DNA of 64,000 bases from Lepidodermella squamata. Its lineage: Eukaryota > Gastrotricha. A model generated the notes under the pieces. The model was not told where the DNA came from. It saw nothing but the letters and a program-made list of their open reading frames with translations, and did not search any database. Where the stretch lies: contig JBLDXI010000018.1 of NCBI GenBank assembly GCA_047495785.1, forward strand, positions 62,001 through 126,000, written 5' to 3'. The position numbers and the translations under genes are program-made. Numbering within the stretch: the stretch's first letter is position 1; the number at the start of each line of letters is the position of its first letter. This document shows positions 11,211-21,920 of this stretch, in pieces.

Positions 11211-12249
11211 TTTTCCCCAGCGAAATACTGGGCGAAGCTATTTTTGCGTTGTCTGTGTTTTTGCTTACCTATGATAATGATTATCGCAAAGGAAAGACTT
11301 TAATAAATCAGAACATATGCTTCGTGGAACCCGGTGCCTTGTTAGTTATGAATGTTGCTAATATTTATGTGTCTCATAAAATGGCTGTTATATAACAAAT
11401 CCACGCCGCGAACAACGCAATATTTAATCGGACGACCTGGTGAAGGACAGGCGGCATTTTCGATCGGTAGCCAGGCAATCGCTACGACCAGCTGCGTAAA
11501 GCTTTGTCAATTAACGTAGAAATCATATATTTCCAGCAATAAATGGCACATTCGCTTTCAGCCCTGGCAATGTCTTCACTATTGTACGCAAATTATTGAA
11601 TCAATATAGATTTTTCCGACACGTTTAAAATTTAGGTTTGACGAAGCAAAAAAAGTGAAAAACACATCGATTACGTGTCAAACCGCTGTAGCGATTCTGT
11701 CTTCTTGTTCGGTCTTACTACTCGCATTTTCTAGGTGTTACTTGATACTTGATTGCAAACAAATAAAATTGACTATTCAGAAATTCCAGAAACCAAAAAA
11801 TGTATGGTAATCTGATGGTAACAAGTCTGCTGATGCGGATTCTCAAGCGCAGTGCTCCCAAGTAAGCACGATTCCGCATAGGAGACGAGTTCAACTCATA
11901 TCGGTTCCACATTCAAGATTTGCCAAATTGGAGCCTAGTATGACAACGGCACGGATTTCGCTCAAATAATCGTAACTAGTAGAATCTCATCAATTCCAAC
12001 TGCATCTCTCGTCGCTCTTACATCTGCTGGTCCAAACACAGTTGGAGCTTCTTTGATCACTGGCTGGCTTCAGGTAGATTTCGGCGTTTCTTATTCAGTC
12101 GCCAATGTTGTTATGATCTCACAACGAAGTGGCCCGTTGCTAGTCGATTTGAACCCTGGTAATTGCAAACTTACGATTCGAGTAGGAATGGTAACAGGTA
12201 GCAATCTTCGATCAAATCCTGTATGTGACCCATGACAATCACTCCGAAG
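11211..12249. other. intergenic, no gene seen
   Basis: AT-rich sequence upstream of channel gene 2. From about 12000 it contains further decayed sequence related to the FDLNI relics; no intact frame. Confidence 0.45.
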
Positions 12250-12395
12250 TCATTCGGCTTTTCCAGCATTTAGCAAGTAGCTCGTGACATCAATCGCGAC
12301 ATTACCGGAAATGTTGATTATAGCGGGGTTCTGGCGGATTGTCATGTATAATTCGGCAATATTCAGGTCAAAACCAGTTGCAGCAATGTTTTGAC
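12250..12395 (-). pseudogene. relic exon (FDLNI family)
   Basis: The minus-strand translation reads QNIAATGFDLNI and continues to NISGNVAIDV before a stop. It aligns with QNPAAAGFDLNI at 17.6 kb, and the flanks also match (an ACATAA...GAGAAT segment and TTAATTAA before it). A plausible acceptor (TTTTAGCCCAG) precedes the exon in the minus sense. No upstream exon or downstream intact frame is found, so it is treated as a fragment. Confidence 0.45.
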
Positions 12396-13735
12396 CTGGG
12401 CTAAAAACTGAAGCTAAAAATAACTCTCCGGCTAGGTTTCATCCCATTCGCACTATACACAAATTCTCAATTTATGTGGCGAATAATAATTGTTGCTAGA
12501 ATTTGGTAAAGGAAGTTAATTAATTAAAAGGAAGTTCATTGACGAATGACTTTCATTCGCTCCCCTGAACCTGAAAATCTTCGTCGATGTTTGCCGAGAT
12601 TCCCCGTAGCAACATTTCAATGTCGTATTCTGTATTTTGTGAAAAATCTCCGTATCGCATGAAAAAATGTCACAAAATACAGAGCACGAGCCCTGTATTC
12701 TGTGATTTTCATGAATTACAGGCCGCCTTTCGTGAAAAATCCCCTATTTTGTGTAACCCTGATACGTAACGTGAGAAAACGCCGTATTTCGTGAAATCGG
12801 GCCACGTAACGTATAAACTGACCGTATTTCGTAAGAAATTGCCGCGTATCGTTAAAAACAGTATAGGAAGGAGCGGGGGGTATGAAGGGGTTTACCCCCT
12901 CTTCGCGAGAAGTCGCGCCCCTGAAAAAGTTTTATCATGACCAGGAGCCTCGAATGAATTCAGCTTTTTAAATGAAAGATTTCAGTATTCTAGCAATTGG
13001 CTTTTCTGGTATGCATATTGACCCTTGGAAACCTGTAAAACGCAAAGTGAACAAAGGGGCGGGTCATTTTATACCCCAGCCGTGAAACCCCAAATGACGG
13101 CATTGAAAATTCTACAAACGAGTTACCGTTCTATTGATTCTATCAATTGAGCTTGAGAAAAAGTTCGGAATTAAACCAGTTTTTTCAAATGTCTATTTCT
13201 CATATTTTACATCACATTTACATTCGGCTCAGCCATTACATGATCGGTTTTCCAGCATATTCCCTCCTCTATTTCGAATATATACACATATTTTTTCACA
13301 TTTTTTCATGCGACCAATGTCTTATTTCATCCGACAACCAAAAATGTGACTAACATCATCCGACATGAAACGATCGATTTTTCTCGATTTTCCTGAGTTC
13401 GATTTTTCCTTAGGGGCATAGCACTTTTCTACACCTTATTTTGGCCCCTGGACCGGCAGAATTTTATGGTGAAAGATCTATGGCGATCCGAGTAGTCACT
13501 TTTTTACTGTAATTTTTTGAAAATATGAAAAAGCAAGTCGGCAGGTTTAAGTCACATTTTTGGTTGTCGGATGAAAAAAGCTTTCCCCATATTTCCAACG
13601 TTTCGCTTTATTCATTCTATGTAAAACCTTTATTTACACTCACTCTGCTTTCTCCTCAGTAACATTTCACCTTACACCTTTCACAAATAACTATCAAGCT
13701 CTCAACAAATCTGCAAGCGGCGCCTCCTCTGCAAT
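12396..13735. other. intergenic, low-complexity words, no gene
   Basis: Between 12590 and 12850 the words TTTCGTGAAA, CTGTATTTTGTG and CGTATTTCGT recur irregularly, suggesting a decayed tandem or dispersed repeat. The remainder is AT-rich with no supportable gene. Confidence 0.4.
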
Positions 13736-15573
13736 TCATTGGGCACAAGACTCGTTCTCGACCTTAGCACATGTGTACTCGTAGCGGTGAGTGCCGCTAC
13801 CACTGCGTTTCAGTTGGAACTGTTGCAGCAACTTGCCATCGGTGCAGGTCGGGCGATGGCTGATGAGGGAAAACGTTGTCCCCTTCTGTTGAGTCTGTTC
13901 AGCGGCGTAGTTGGTCGCTTGGCTGGTTGTGGTGACCTTGCCCGCTACCTAAAAACACATAACTCAAAAACATCGGCAGTTTGATTTTCTAAATTCGCAC
14001 CAAGCAGCAAGTGTAGCTGTAGCTAACGCTGCCCTCGCCTGTTTTATCCCATCTTAGGACAAATTTGCTCATGACCTCGCTTGCATTGCATTGGACATTC
14101 TGCCTGTCAAGGAAATTGGTGTCACCGTAGTAGCCGGGGGTCCACGGGGTATTGACGTCGCGGCACGACACAGCGATGGGGGCAGCGCAGCACGTGTACG
14201 TGTACTGGAGGCCGGCGAGCTGTCTCAGCCCAAATGAAGTTAGATAACTGCCGGTGGGACAATTGACGGGGAGATTACTGAGAACAGAGGTGGTCGACAG
14301 TATCAAGGAATAGAAGTCCTTGCTTTTCAGAATGCTATTGGAGCACTTCTGATACCACTTGGCAGCTACATACATACAATATTTTTTTATTGATAACTGT
14401 GGCTTTTCAACTCACGGCATGTTTCTAGAATGGGATTGATAGGAGGGGTTCCTTGCACGGCGGTGATCTTTCCACAGAAGTATTCAAAGCGTGTAGTGCG
14501 CGTCGCTGCATCGCTTTGTGAGTGCCATCTCTGCATGATCTCACCGTTCCCGCACTCCAGTCGGTGATTATTAAAGGCATACGCCGAGCCGTATCCTGTC
14601 GTACTGTAATTTGTTGTTAGCACCCTGGTGTTAGCAGTAAATTTGCCGTCAAGCTAGAAGTAAAAAAACATGCGGGAGGTGGCGAAGACGAAAGTATCAC
14701 GCGGCAGAGAGAGAGAGATTCCCGTTAGTTTCCACGACTTTCCTGACCTGAGAGTCCTAACCTGAGTCATTAACTTCAGCGTGATGAAAACAAAACTGTA
14801 AAAATGAATATTTCCTCATTCATTCAATGATTTCCCTCATTCAATGATCCACGTGACTTGGATTGTTCAAAACAGATCTCCGAGCCTTTACCTCTGACCA
14901 TGAAGCCTGATATTCCACGTAGGTTTCAAACCATGGGTCGAGTGTAACAGGCGCTTTGAAAGCTTCAAGGACTTTTCAGCCATTGGAATGCTCGCTTAAA
15001 ATAGGGTTCTTACTCCCGTTCTCAGTGGAGCCTTACGACTACTAATGTAAATTTGGATGCCAAGTTCTTGATACTTACTTCGCAGCAAGTGTAGTCACAT
15101 TGGATCTGTCCTTTATTCTGATTGGTCAGCTGGAAGCCTTTCAGAACCTCATTGGCGTTGCACTTGATATCCTGTCTGTCCAGATAGGTAGCATTACTGC
15201 CATCTGTGGGGGCATTGGCAACCTGCCTGCACTTTCCGACTGCCGGGGACTTACAGCATTTGTACGCCATACGCATATTCGGAAAAAAAGCAACAATAGA
15301 AAACTCGATCCGCCATGCGCTCAGGTAGCTGCCGTCGGCGCAATTGACGGGATGATAGTCAAAATCAGAAAATGTGCTTCCACCCCAGGTGATCGGTCTT
15401 TCTGAGGTCTTAAACTCTTCATTCGAGCACTCCACAAGCTGGCCGGCTGTTGCAGTTGAATTACTTTCTGAAAAAAGTCGACATGTAAGCTACGATGAAT
15501 TTTAAAAGGGTGGAAACCCACGACTGCAGGCGATGCCCAAGGTCGCCGCGAGAACAGCAAGTATAAAGCTCAT
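13736..15573 (-). CDS. secreted cysteine-repeat protein, six repeats (gene B)
   Basis: Five exons: 15573-15522, 15467-15079, 14653-14416, 14365-14001 and 13948-13736; 418 residues. Structure and phases are the same as in gene A: a 52-bp signal-peptide exon (MSFILAVLAATLGIACS) and then six units forming a three-unit module twice. Visible landmarks are FDYHPVNCADGSYLSAW, DRQDIKCNANEVL, YTCCE; then EYFCGKI, YTYTCCAAP, DRQNVQCNASEV, YSYTCC and EYTCAKV. The third unit of the first module ends YFCG, a deviation from YTCA. Four of five Cys-containing unit ends match gene A in position. The family is not recognised; secretion is predicted, function unknown. Its upstream block matches those of A and D. 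Confidence 0.87.
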
Positions 15574-15640
15574 CTTATAATAACAATTCCTATTGGGTTC
15601 CAATTTACAGTTTTATTTGAAACGAAGAATAAATAGATGA

Positions 15641-15780
15641 CACTTTCGCCGGTCGAGCGTCTTGTGTATGTTCATGAACGGAGTTATTTTTAAATTAACG
15701 ACAACTGAACATATAATTCCCGCCGAAAACAACGTGGATGTGGGGGCAGATACGCAGCAACTGTTTGCCAGCATCAATTG
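15641..15780 (-). promoter_or_regulatory. conserved promoter-proximal block of gene B
   Basis: Minus-sense copy of the block shared with genes A and D. It contains GCAAACAGTTGCTGCGTATC, TTCAGTTGTCG and GCTCGACCGGCGAAAG, and ends 68 bp before the ATG. More diverged than the A and D copies (one base lost in the CCGGCCG core). Confidence 0.68.
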
Positions 15781-17330
15781 TATCATGATCGAAATATTAT
15801 AATCTACCGCGTATTAGTTCCGCTTGCAGCACGGGCGACTAAAAGTTTAACCTTGAAATGTTGAAGCACAATTTTTCGGCGAATCGTTCATTTTTGATTT
15901 TTTCGAACTGACTCAACTCCTCAACCCTGGGCTATTACGATTAGGGATGGGCGACTATTAGTGAAAGTGCTACTAATGGAACAAATACCTTATACCGTAA
16001 ATGTCGAATTACTAACCCGAGCTTAAGCAAATTTAAAACTGCGAAAATTGGCCACAATTGGTTCTGAATTAGAGTCATCTTCGACTGTTGACTGCCGACG
16101 ATTTTGAATGATCCGACTCTGAAGTAGCGAAATTAAAAGGCTGACTCTAGGAATAGCTAGAACTAAACACGTGAGAAATGTCGCGGATTTATTTATTTAA
16201 GTGCATAAATCCCAAAGTTGAGAGCACGATAACAAACAGTTTCGAGAGGTATATAAAAGTGGCAGAAAATTCAAGTCATGTTTCAGTACGTTTCAAAGTT
16301 TGATAATAACAAATAAACGGATAAAATTAGAAACATTTCCATCAGGAACGCTTGGGAACTTCGAAAGACTTATTGGATAGTCAGAATCAGCGTGAAAAGT
16401 AAGGGCGGGCTGTAAATTTACGCACTTCTTCTAAATCTTGTAAATCTTCTAAAATGGGGAAGAAATGGGGGAAAGAAAGATCACAACTTATGTGCATCCA
16501 GTGTGCGACTTTCAGTGGGGATGGGGGATATTCACGTAGAACATCTCACTAGCTTTACACGGCGGTGGTAGCAGTCAACTCCGAGTGAGCGATTTATGTA
16601 GAGTGCGCGCACCCGCACACTTGAATTTCGATCTGCGATATTATTTCCCCCCATTTCCCTCCCGTTTTGGAAGATAATAGAGCGCAAATTTAAGCCCTCC
16701 CTAAACGTTCTCTTTTCGGTTTAAACTTAAACTTCAACTTTATTGGCGTGCAATTCACATAGCACATAGTAATGATACTTATCACAGACACTCGCGTGTT
16801 TTAGTGGAAAATCCTCAGCATTTTCTCGCTTCGCTCGCTTTTTAGTCGAAAAGACTAGTCATTTTAGCGAAAACAGCAAAAAAATGTTCCGTCCCTGGCA
16901 GCTCTAGAATTCAAATTGCACCCTGTCCATTGCCAACAGCAAACAACAGTCCTGCATTACCCATTGTTAATGAATTATCTGACGCAGTGGCAACTGGCAA
17001 CACCAGCAATGGTAACGATGGCAGCAATTTCAACAACCAGGACTGTTGAATGAGAGTCGGAAACTTTTCGGCGCAAGAAATTAACTCTTAATTTGCTACC
17101 TCAGGCATGAGACGTACGATAGGACGCAGCGGCTCGTAGAAAATCAGAATTAATGCGATTTTTTTAATGATGTGCAACTTGCTGATTTTTCTCTATATTA
17201 AAGTGTGCATATTCACACTTCTAGGTCATTATTTTTGTTCGAGGAAATATTATGGAAGCTTCGAAGCCGCGGCGTCCTATAGTACGTTTCATGACCTCGG
17301 GGGCTTCTCATCGCATCTCGGGAGCGCAGT
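15781..17330. other. intergenic, no gene seen
   Basis: About 1.5 kb between the gene B promoter and the next relic. Mixed composition with no paralogous exon, no convincing splice-linked frame and no clear repeat. Confidence 0.45.
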
Positions 17331-17670
17331 TTAATTCAGTCGTCGCCAGACCTCGTGATTTGATTGCCGTTTCGACGAACCGCGTCGTAACGCGTGAGCG
17401 TCAATTGCGCCTGGTAGTTCAGAAATCCTCCGGTCTCCGAGACTCCCGTCGACGACGGTACCTGTTCGCAAGAAAAACGCACTCTGCTGCTTGCCAAAAA
17501 ATCGCCCATCACTTTGAAGTCGTCCGGCAGTAACAATCGATTGAGCATTGAGCCAATCAATCGTGACATTGCTACAATCCCGGAATGTTGAGTATAGCGG
17601 GGATCTGGCGTTTTGACTTGAGAAATACGTCGATATTGAGGTCAAAACCAGCAGCGGCAGGGTTTTGAAC
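17331..17670 (-). pseudogene. relic gene fragment (FDLNI family)
   Basis: The minus strand begins with QNPAAAGFDLNIDVFLKS and continues through RQIPAILNIPG, where the frame breaks. Homologous sequence resumes in a second frame (NVTIDWLNAQS) and a third (FSCEQVPSS ... GGFLNYQAQLTL). The first part aligns with the 12.3 kb relic. At least two frameshifts separate the pieces. It lies directly upstream of the gene D promoter block, in divergent orientation. Best explained as a decayed partner gene of the repeat-protein unit; original function unknown. Confidence 0.5.
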
Positions 17671-17846
17671 TTGACAATATCAAAGGCTAAGAATAATTTC
17701 GTACAATTCGTACTAGCGGAGGGCGGCTTATACAGTAATTCTCATAGTTATGTGGTAATAAAATTATTAAGAAATTCTTTGGTAATGATAATTAATTAAT
17801 ATTTATTATCGCAATTAGTATTATTTTTATTATTACTATACTTTTA

Positions 17847-17989
17847 CCGTTAGCGCTAGCAAACAATTGCTGCGTCTCTGCCCACACATCCACATTGTTT
17901 TTCGGTGTAAAGTATGCTCAGTTGTCGTCGGGTTAAAAATAAAAATGTGTCCTAAGAAACCTCAAGAAGCTCGACCGGCCGAAGCATCA
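17847..17989 (+). promoter_or_regulatory. conserved promoter-proximal block of gene D
   Basis: The + strand carries GCAAACAATTGCTGCGT, CTCAGTTGTCGTCGGG and GCTCGACCGGCCGAAGC in the same order and spacing as upstream of gene A. The block ends 62 bp before the ATG. The following leader also matches that of gene A (ACTGTCAATT then AAACCTT). Confidence 0.72.
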
Positions 17990-18050
17990 TCTAGTCATTC
18001 ATTCGCTTTTCGTTTTAATTCAAACTGTCAATTAAAACCTTCTTCTCAAG

Positions 18051-18837
18051 ATGAGTTTCACACTGGCTGTTCTTGCGGCGACTTTGGGCATTGCCTACAG
18101 TCGTGAGTTTCCAACCCCCTTGTTAATACATCATTAGTTTATGTCGAATTTGTTTTTTCCAGAAACGTGCACGAATGACATCAAGACCGCCTCCACCTAT
18201 GGCTCCGGCGGTTTGATCGATCTTAGCAGCCATGTCGTCTTGTGCACCGACGGCAACTACCTGTCGACGTGGTCGATGGCGTTCATGGGATATTCATATG
18301 GCATGCGAGTGCAGTTTTCATACAACTGCTGCCCGGCCCCGTCTGTTGGAACGTGCAGGCAGGTGATGAATGACAAGACGCCTGCCAAATTGGTGTTCGA
18401 CCTGGACCAGCAGGATATCAAGTGCAACGCCAATGAGGTGCTGAAAGGCTTCCGCTACATTGGTGACGGCAAACAGGCGCAATACGTTTACCAGTGCTGC
18501 CAGGCAAGTATTGAGAGCATGTCATTTATTTAAACGACGTTGGGCTCTCCTTATGCCTCATGAGGATCCCTTCCATGAGATCGCACACATATTTCAACTG
18601 TGTAACCTGTCTTTTGTTTCACATTTGCAGGTTGGCGGCACTGTCACCACTAGGACACTATCGACGAAAGACGACAATTATGGTGCCTACGTCGCTAACG
18701 TCGGTAACTTTGTGTTCCCCTTATCAAAGCACGTTCCAACTTGCGCGGCTGGTGAGGCCTTGCAGAGGTGGCATCCAGTACACAATGCCGCCAGCAAATT
18801 GCTGCACATTGATTACACCTGCGCCACCATCAATTAA
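18051..18837 (+). CDS. secreted cysteine-repeat protein, three repeats (gene D)
   Basis: Three exons: 18051-18102, 18163-18503 and 18631-18837; 199 residues. The signal peptide is MSFTLAVLAATLGIAYS. The mature protein has one three-unit module: VVLCTDGNYLSTW ... YNCC, then QDIKCNANEVLKGF ... YQCC, then CAAGEALQRW ... YTCA. Genes A and B contain this module twice, so D is either the single-module ancestor or a shortened copy. Intron 2 begins CAG/GCAAGT, a GC donor where A has GTTAGT and B has GTAAGT at the homologous position. An AATAAA lies about 70 bp after the stop. It is the only + strand member and lies convergent to an orphan promoter block. Family unrecognised; an extracellular role is predicted. 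Confidence 0.87.
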
Positions 18838-19040
18838 ATCAATCCGCCGTCAATACTTCCGGGGAAGGCCGGTGAAGGAAGAGTGAGAGTCCGGTGAAAG
18901 AGGAATGAATAAAGCGGAACATTAGAAATATGGTCTTTTTGCTATGCTTCTAACAGATAACTTCTCTCGGTCAAAAGAACCTTCCCGCAGTTCATGCCGA
19001 GTGATGAAAGATTCAAACCATACACCGGATGAATGAAGAG

Positions 19041-19135
19041 GTGACGTTTCGGCTGGTCGAGTAGCGTCTTGAGATTATTTAGGACAGAGATTTTTATTTC
19101 GACGAAAACTGAGCGTAATTATCTCCACCGAAAGC
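19041..19135 (-). promoter_or_regulatory. orphan copy of the repeat-gene promoter block (minus)
   Basis: In the minus sense this reads CTCAGTTTTCGTCG, AAATAAAAATC, CCTAAATAATCTCAAGACGC and CTCGACCAGCCGAAAC, the same order as the gene A and D blocks. No signal-peptide exon follows it; the next 200 bp run into the end of gene D. It is interpreted as the remnant of a lost minus-strand repeat gene. Confidence 0.55.
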
Positions 19136-19464
19136 TCAAAATCACACCTAAATCACACAACAAATTATACCGAGCAACAAATGGTCGTTAAGCCCCACGA
19201 TGGTGCCACTTGGCGGCTTGCGAATTTGAACCTCGGCTAGGCTCAGAAGAGAAGGAAAGTAATTATTTAATAAATGAGGCCAAAAACTGCTGCAACAGCG
19301 TTTCGCACTCAAAAACTCTCAGGGAAGCTGCATAATTTCTTCTACGTAAAGAGAGCAGCCTATACAGTAATTTTCTCGTCAAGTTGTGAAAAGTATTATT
19401 AGAAATATTTGCTGATGGATATTAATTAATTATAATAATAGAAAAAAGCATCATTATTAATTTT

Positions 19465-19710
19465 CCGTTAGCAAACAGTCGCCGCGTATCTGCCCCCACA
19501 GCCGAGCTGTTCTTCGGTAGAAAACCTTCACTCGACGCCATGTTTAAAAGAACTCCGCCTATAAACAACTGCAAGAAGCTTAACCCTCAACCAGCTGGAG
19601 TGCCAACTAGCCCTACGTCTGCCTTCTGTTTTAAATTCTTTTGAGTCTTGGATCCTAGCCATTCATTTGCGTTTTGCGTTTAATTCAACTGTCATCAATT
19701 GAAGCTTTTT
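19465..19710 (+). promoter_or_regulatory. orphan copy of the repeat-gene promoter block (plus)
   Basis: The + strand has CCGTTAGCAAACAGTCGCC, GTATCTGCCCCCACA, GCAAGAAGCTT and then a leader (TTTAATTCAACTGTCATC) like that before the gene D ATG. The ATG and signal-peptide exon are missing: the leader runs straight into TTCGTGAGTCTGAG, which resembles the donor end of exon 1. The sequence upstream (19360-19450) also matches the gene D flank (TATACAGTAATT, then TTAATTAAT). This looks like a gene copy that lost its coding part. Confidence 0.55.
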
Positions 19711-19867
19711 TCGTGAGTCTGAGATATTTTCGATCTCTTTGAGCTTGATGCATGATGATGAGAAAACTCAATCTGCTCATTTCCAGAAAAATTGGTTGCT
19801 TTTGGACTTTTTGGATAAGTTCATTCTTGATCTTTCTCAGACCGGCGTTTGAACTGCAGAACAACGC

Positions 19868-19975
19868 CGAACACAGGGGGTGTAAATGTCTGCCGAACAA
19901 ATGGGTGAAATCGGATTTTACTGATTTGTTCGGCTTCTTTATGCCAATTTGTTCGTCCTTGTTCGGAAATTCAAG
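19868..19975. repeat. imperfect GTTCGGC hairpin repeat
   Basis: GCCGAACAAATGGGTGAAAT is followed by its imperfect complement ending GATTTGTTCGGC, then further TTGTTCG words. Similar GTTCGGCG/CGCCGAAC words make up the element in the intron at 53354-53990. Probably a fragment of the same dispersed family. Confidence 0.5.
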
Positions 19976-20173
19976 GAAAATAATTTCAGCCAAACAAAAT
20001 TGTGAAGGCTTCTGATGACTGGTGAAACTAGTTACCGTTTCTCGGTGGATTATATTCTTGAACATGCAGCTACTGACTACTGATCATGAAGAAGAAGAAA
20101 AGCAATATTGATGAAGTGCGTCCGTGAAAGAGACTAGAATTTTAATAGGTGTTTCTTTAAATTTACTGAAATT

Positions 20174-21435
20174 TTAGCCCATCATTTTGCTGAAATAATA
20201 GCCATCGACGATGACACTCATAAGAATAACGGCAACTGAAAAGCTAACATCAGCGATGCGCAGAACTTTCATCGGCAACTTTTCCATGTCGAAATGGTGG
20301 GCTGACACAGCGAAAGTTAGCAGCTCGTAAAAACTCAAAATAAGTCCCATGGTGAATTTGAAAGTGACAATCTTCACAAGGTAGACTGTTTCCGATGTTC
20401 TGGGAATGTTGCTGTAAACTAGAGACAGAATAACGGAGAAAGCCAGAACCAGAGTGACCCCGATATTTGCCCGATCTGGCACATCGGGCGTCATGATCAG
20501 CGTGCAAATTTGAAGTACATACAGCGCAATTACAGGCAGAAAGATGTTTGCTGTAAAATAGTCGGCTCGACGTTTAAATTTAACCGGAAAAATCAGCCGG
20601 GGAACGTCGTTTTCTGATGTTTGGTTTGAATAGGCTATTCGCGCTTTGCCACATCCTTCAAAAGCCCAAATATCGGTATCACTGATGAAGCTATCTGTTG
20701 CTCCGTCGTCTATGCCGAACCATGTTATGTTAAAATCAATCATTGCAGCTCCGTCATCGCTGTCGAAAATGAGTGAGCATTCAAGCGAATCGAATGGGAA
20801 TTTGGTGAATGAAAATTGATCGCACACTGAGTCCAATCGAAAGAAATCGAAGGCTAAAAGGCTGTTGTCCCAAAATGGGTAGATGTAAAGCTTTTGCCGC
20901 TTGTGCCTGCGTAAATATTAAAGGGTATTAAAGGCAGTTACTGTGTCAAATTTACGACAGCAGAGTTCGAGGGTTACTCTGAGCATTAATGTGGCTGAAC
21001 TGGGGCAACCAGGACGATCCAGCTAGCCGTTGAATATACGCGTACTCGCGTTTTGGACGGGAATTAAAGCCCTTGCACAGAGTTTTGTTTTGGTATAAAT
21101 CCATGCAGGTCGGGATTGGGCAGATGGTTTTCCATGAAAAGGCGAATTGAACCGTCAGCGAAAGGCTTTTAATAAGGAATTCACACAAACTGTGAAAAAA
21201 CTATATTTTCTCACCTTTGCGAGAGATCGTCAATGCCCATGAATCGGAAAAGTGAAAATTGAACGTTCACAGTCAAAGGCTGGCCTGTTTTTACGAACCA
21301 AGCCGATGGCATTGACGTGGAAGCTGCTTCTGGGCAAAATAAGTCGAAAGCTTTTTCGAGAGGCATTTCGGCTGGCAAATCTGCGATTGCGGCTGCGCAG
21401 AAACTCAAGAGAAAAGGCAAAACTAGTTGCTTCAT
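20174..21435 (-). CDS. Cys-loop ligand-gated ion channel subunit (gene 3)
   Basis: Three exons: 21435-21215, 21165-20956 and 20906-20174 (both introns 49 bp); 387 residues. The signal peptide is MKQLVLPFLLSFCAAAIA. The ligand-binding domain contains FCPEA, RFMGIDDLSQS, CPIPTC, SSWLPQF and a Cys-loop from Cys172 to Cys187 with FTKFPFD. M1 to M4 follow, with M2 DRANIGVTLVLAFSV. Splicing joins DDLSQ to SLSLTVQFAFSW, matching the length of this strand in known family members, which fixes the first intron. The pore (Asp at -1', Asn at 2', Leu at 9') suggests a cation channel. The M3-M4 linker is about 15 residues, far shorter than in most animal subunits and more like the bacterial homologues. Intact; closest relative in the window is gene 2. 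Confidence 0.9.
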
Positions 21436-21920
21436 TTCTCACTTGCTAAATGAGGGATCAACTCAACAAAGCTCAAGCTACGCAATTGCAATTGTTAAAG
21501 GCTGAAACTGTGTGTCTAATTGATTGCCTGTCAATACGGGTGGAGATATGCAGAGCTTCCGATTACTTCGTTCGACTGAAATATACCAAGGATGCCATAC
21601 AGTGCTAATAGATTACATTCATGTTCTATCATCCGAATCACTGTTTGCTAACTGCTGTACAGTAAAAGGTTCGCAAAAGATCGATGAAACCGAAATTAAT
21701 CATGGCAGTTTTATTACAAATTGTTCGAAAAATTCATCAACAAAAAGATGATAACGAAAAAATTGGGTCTAAAGAGTGATAGAAAATTCATTCATCCAAC
21801 GAAAACAAAAATAGGCATCATCAATTGTTGCGTTCAAAAAGGCAATGCGTTGAACAAGTTTCGAGGTGGTGTTTTGAAGAGACTAAAGTAATCGACATGA
21901 AATATAATGTTTACACATAA
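21436..21920. other. intergenic, upstream of channel gene 3
   Basis: About 480 bp between the channel start and the Ser-rich exon. No gene or repeat seen. Confidence 0.4.

Noticed and set aside
19685-20065. Overlapping long frames on both strands
   Set aside because: They cover the orphan promoter flank and a hairpin repeat, with no family similarity or exon context.
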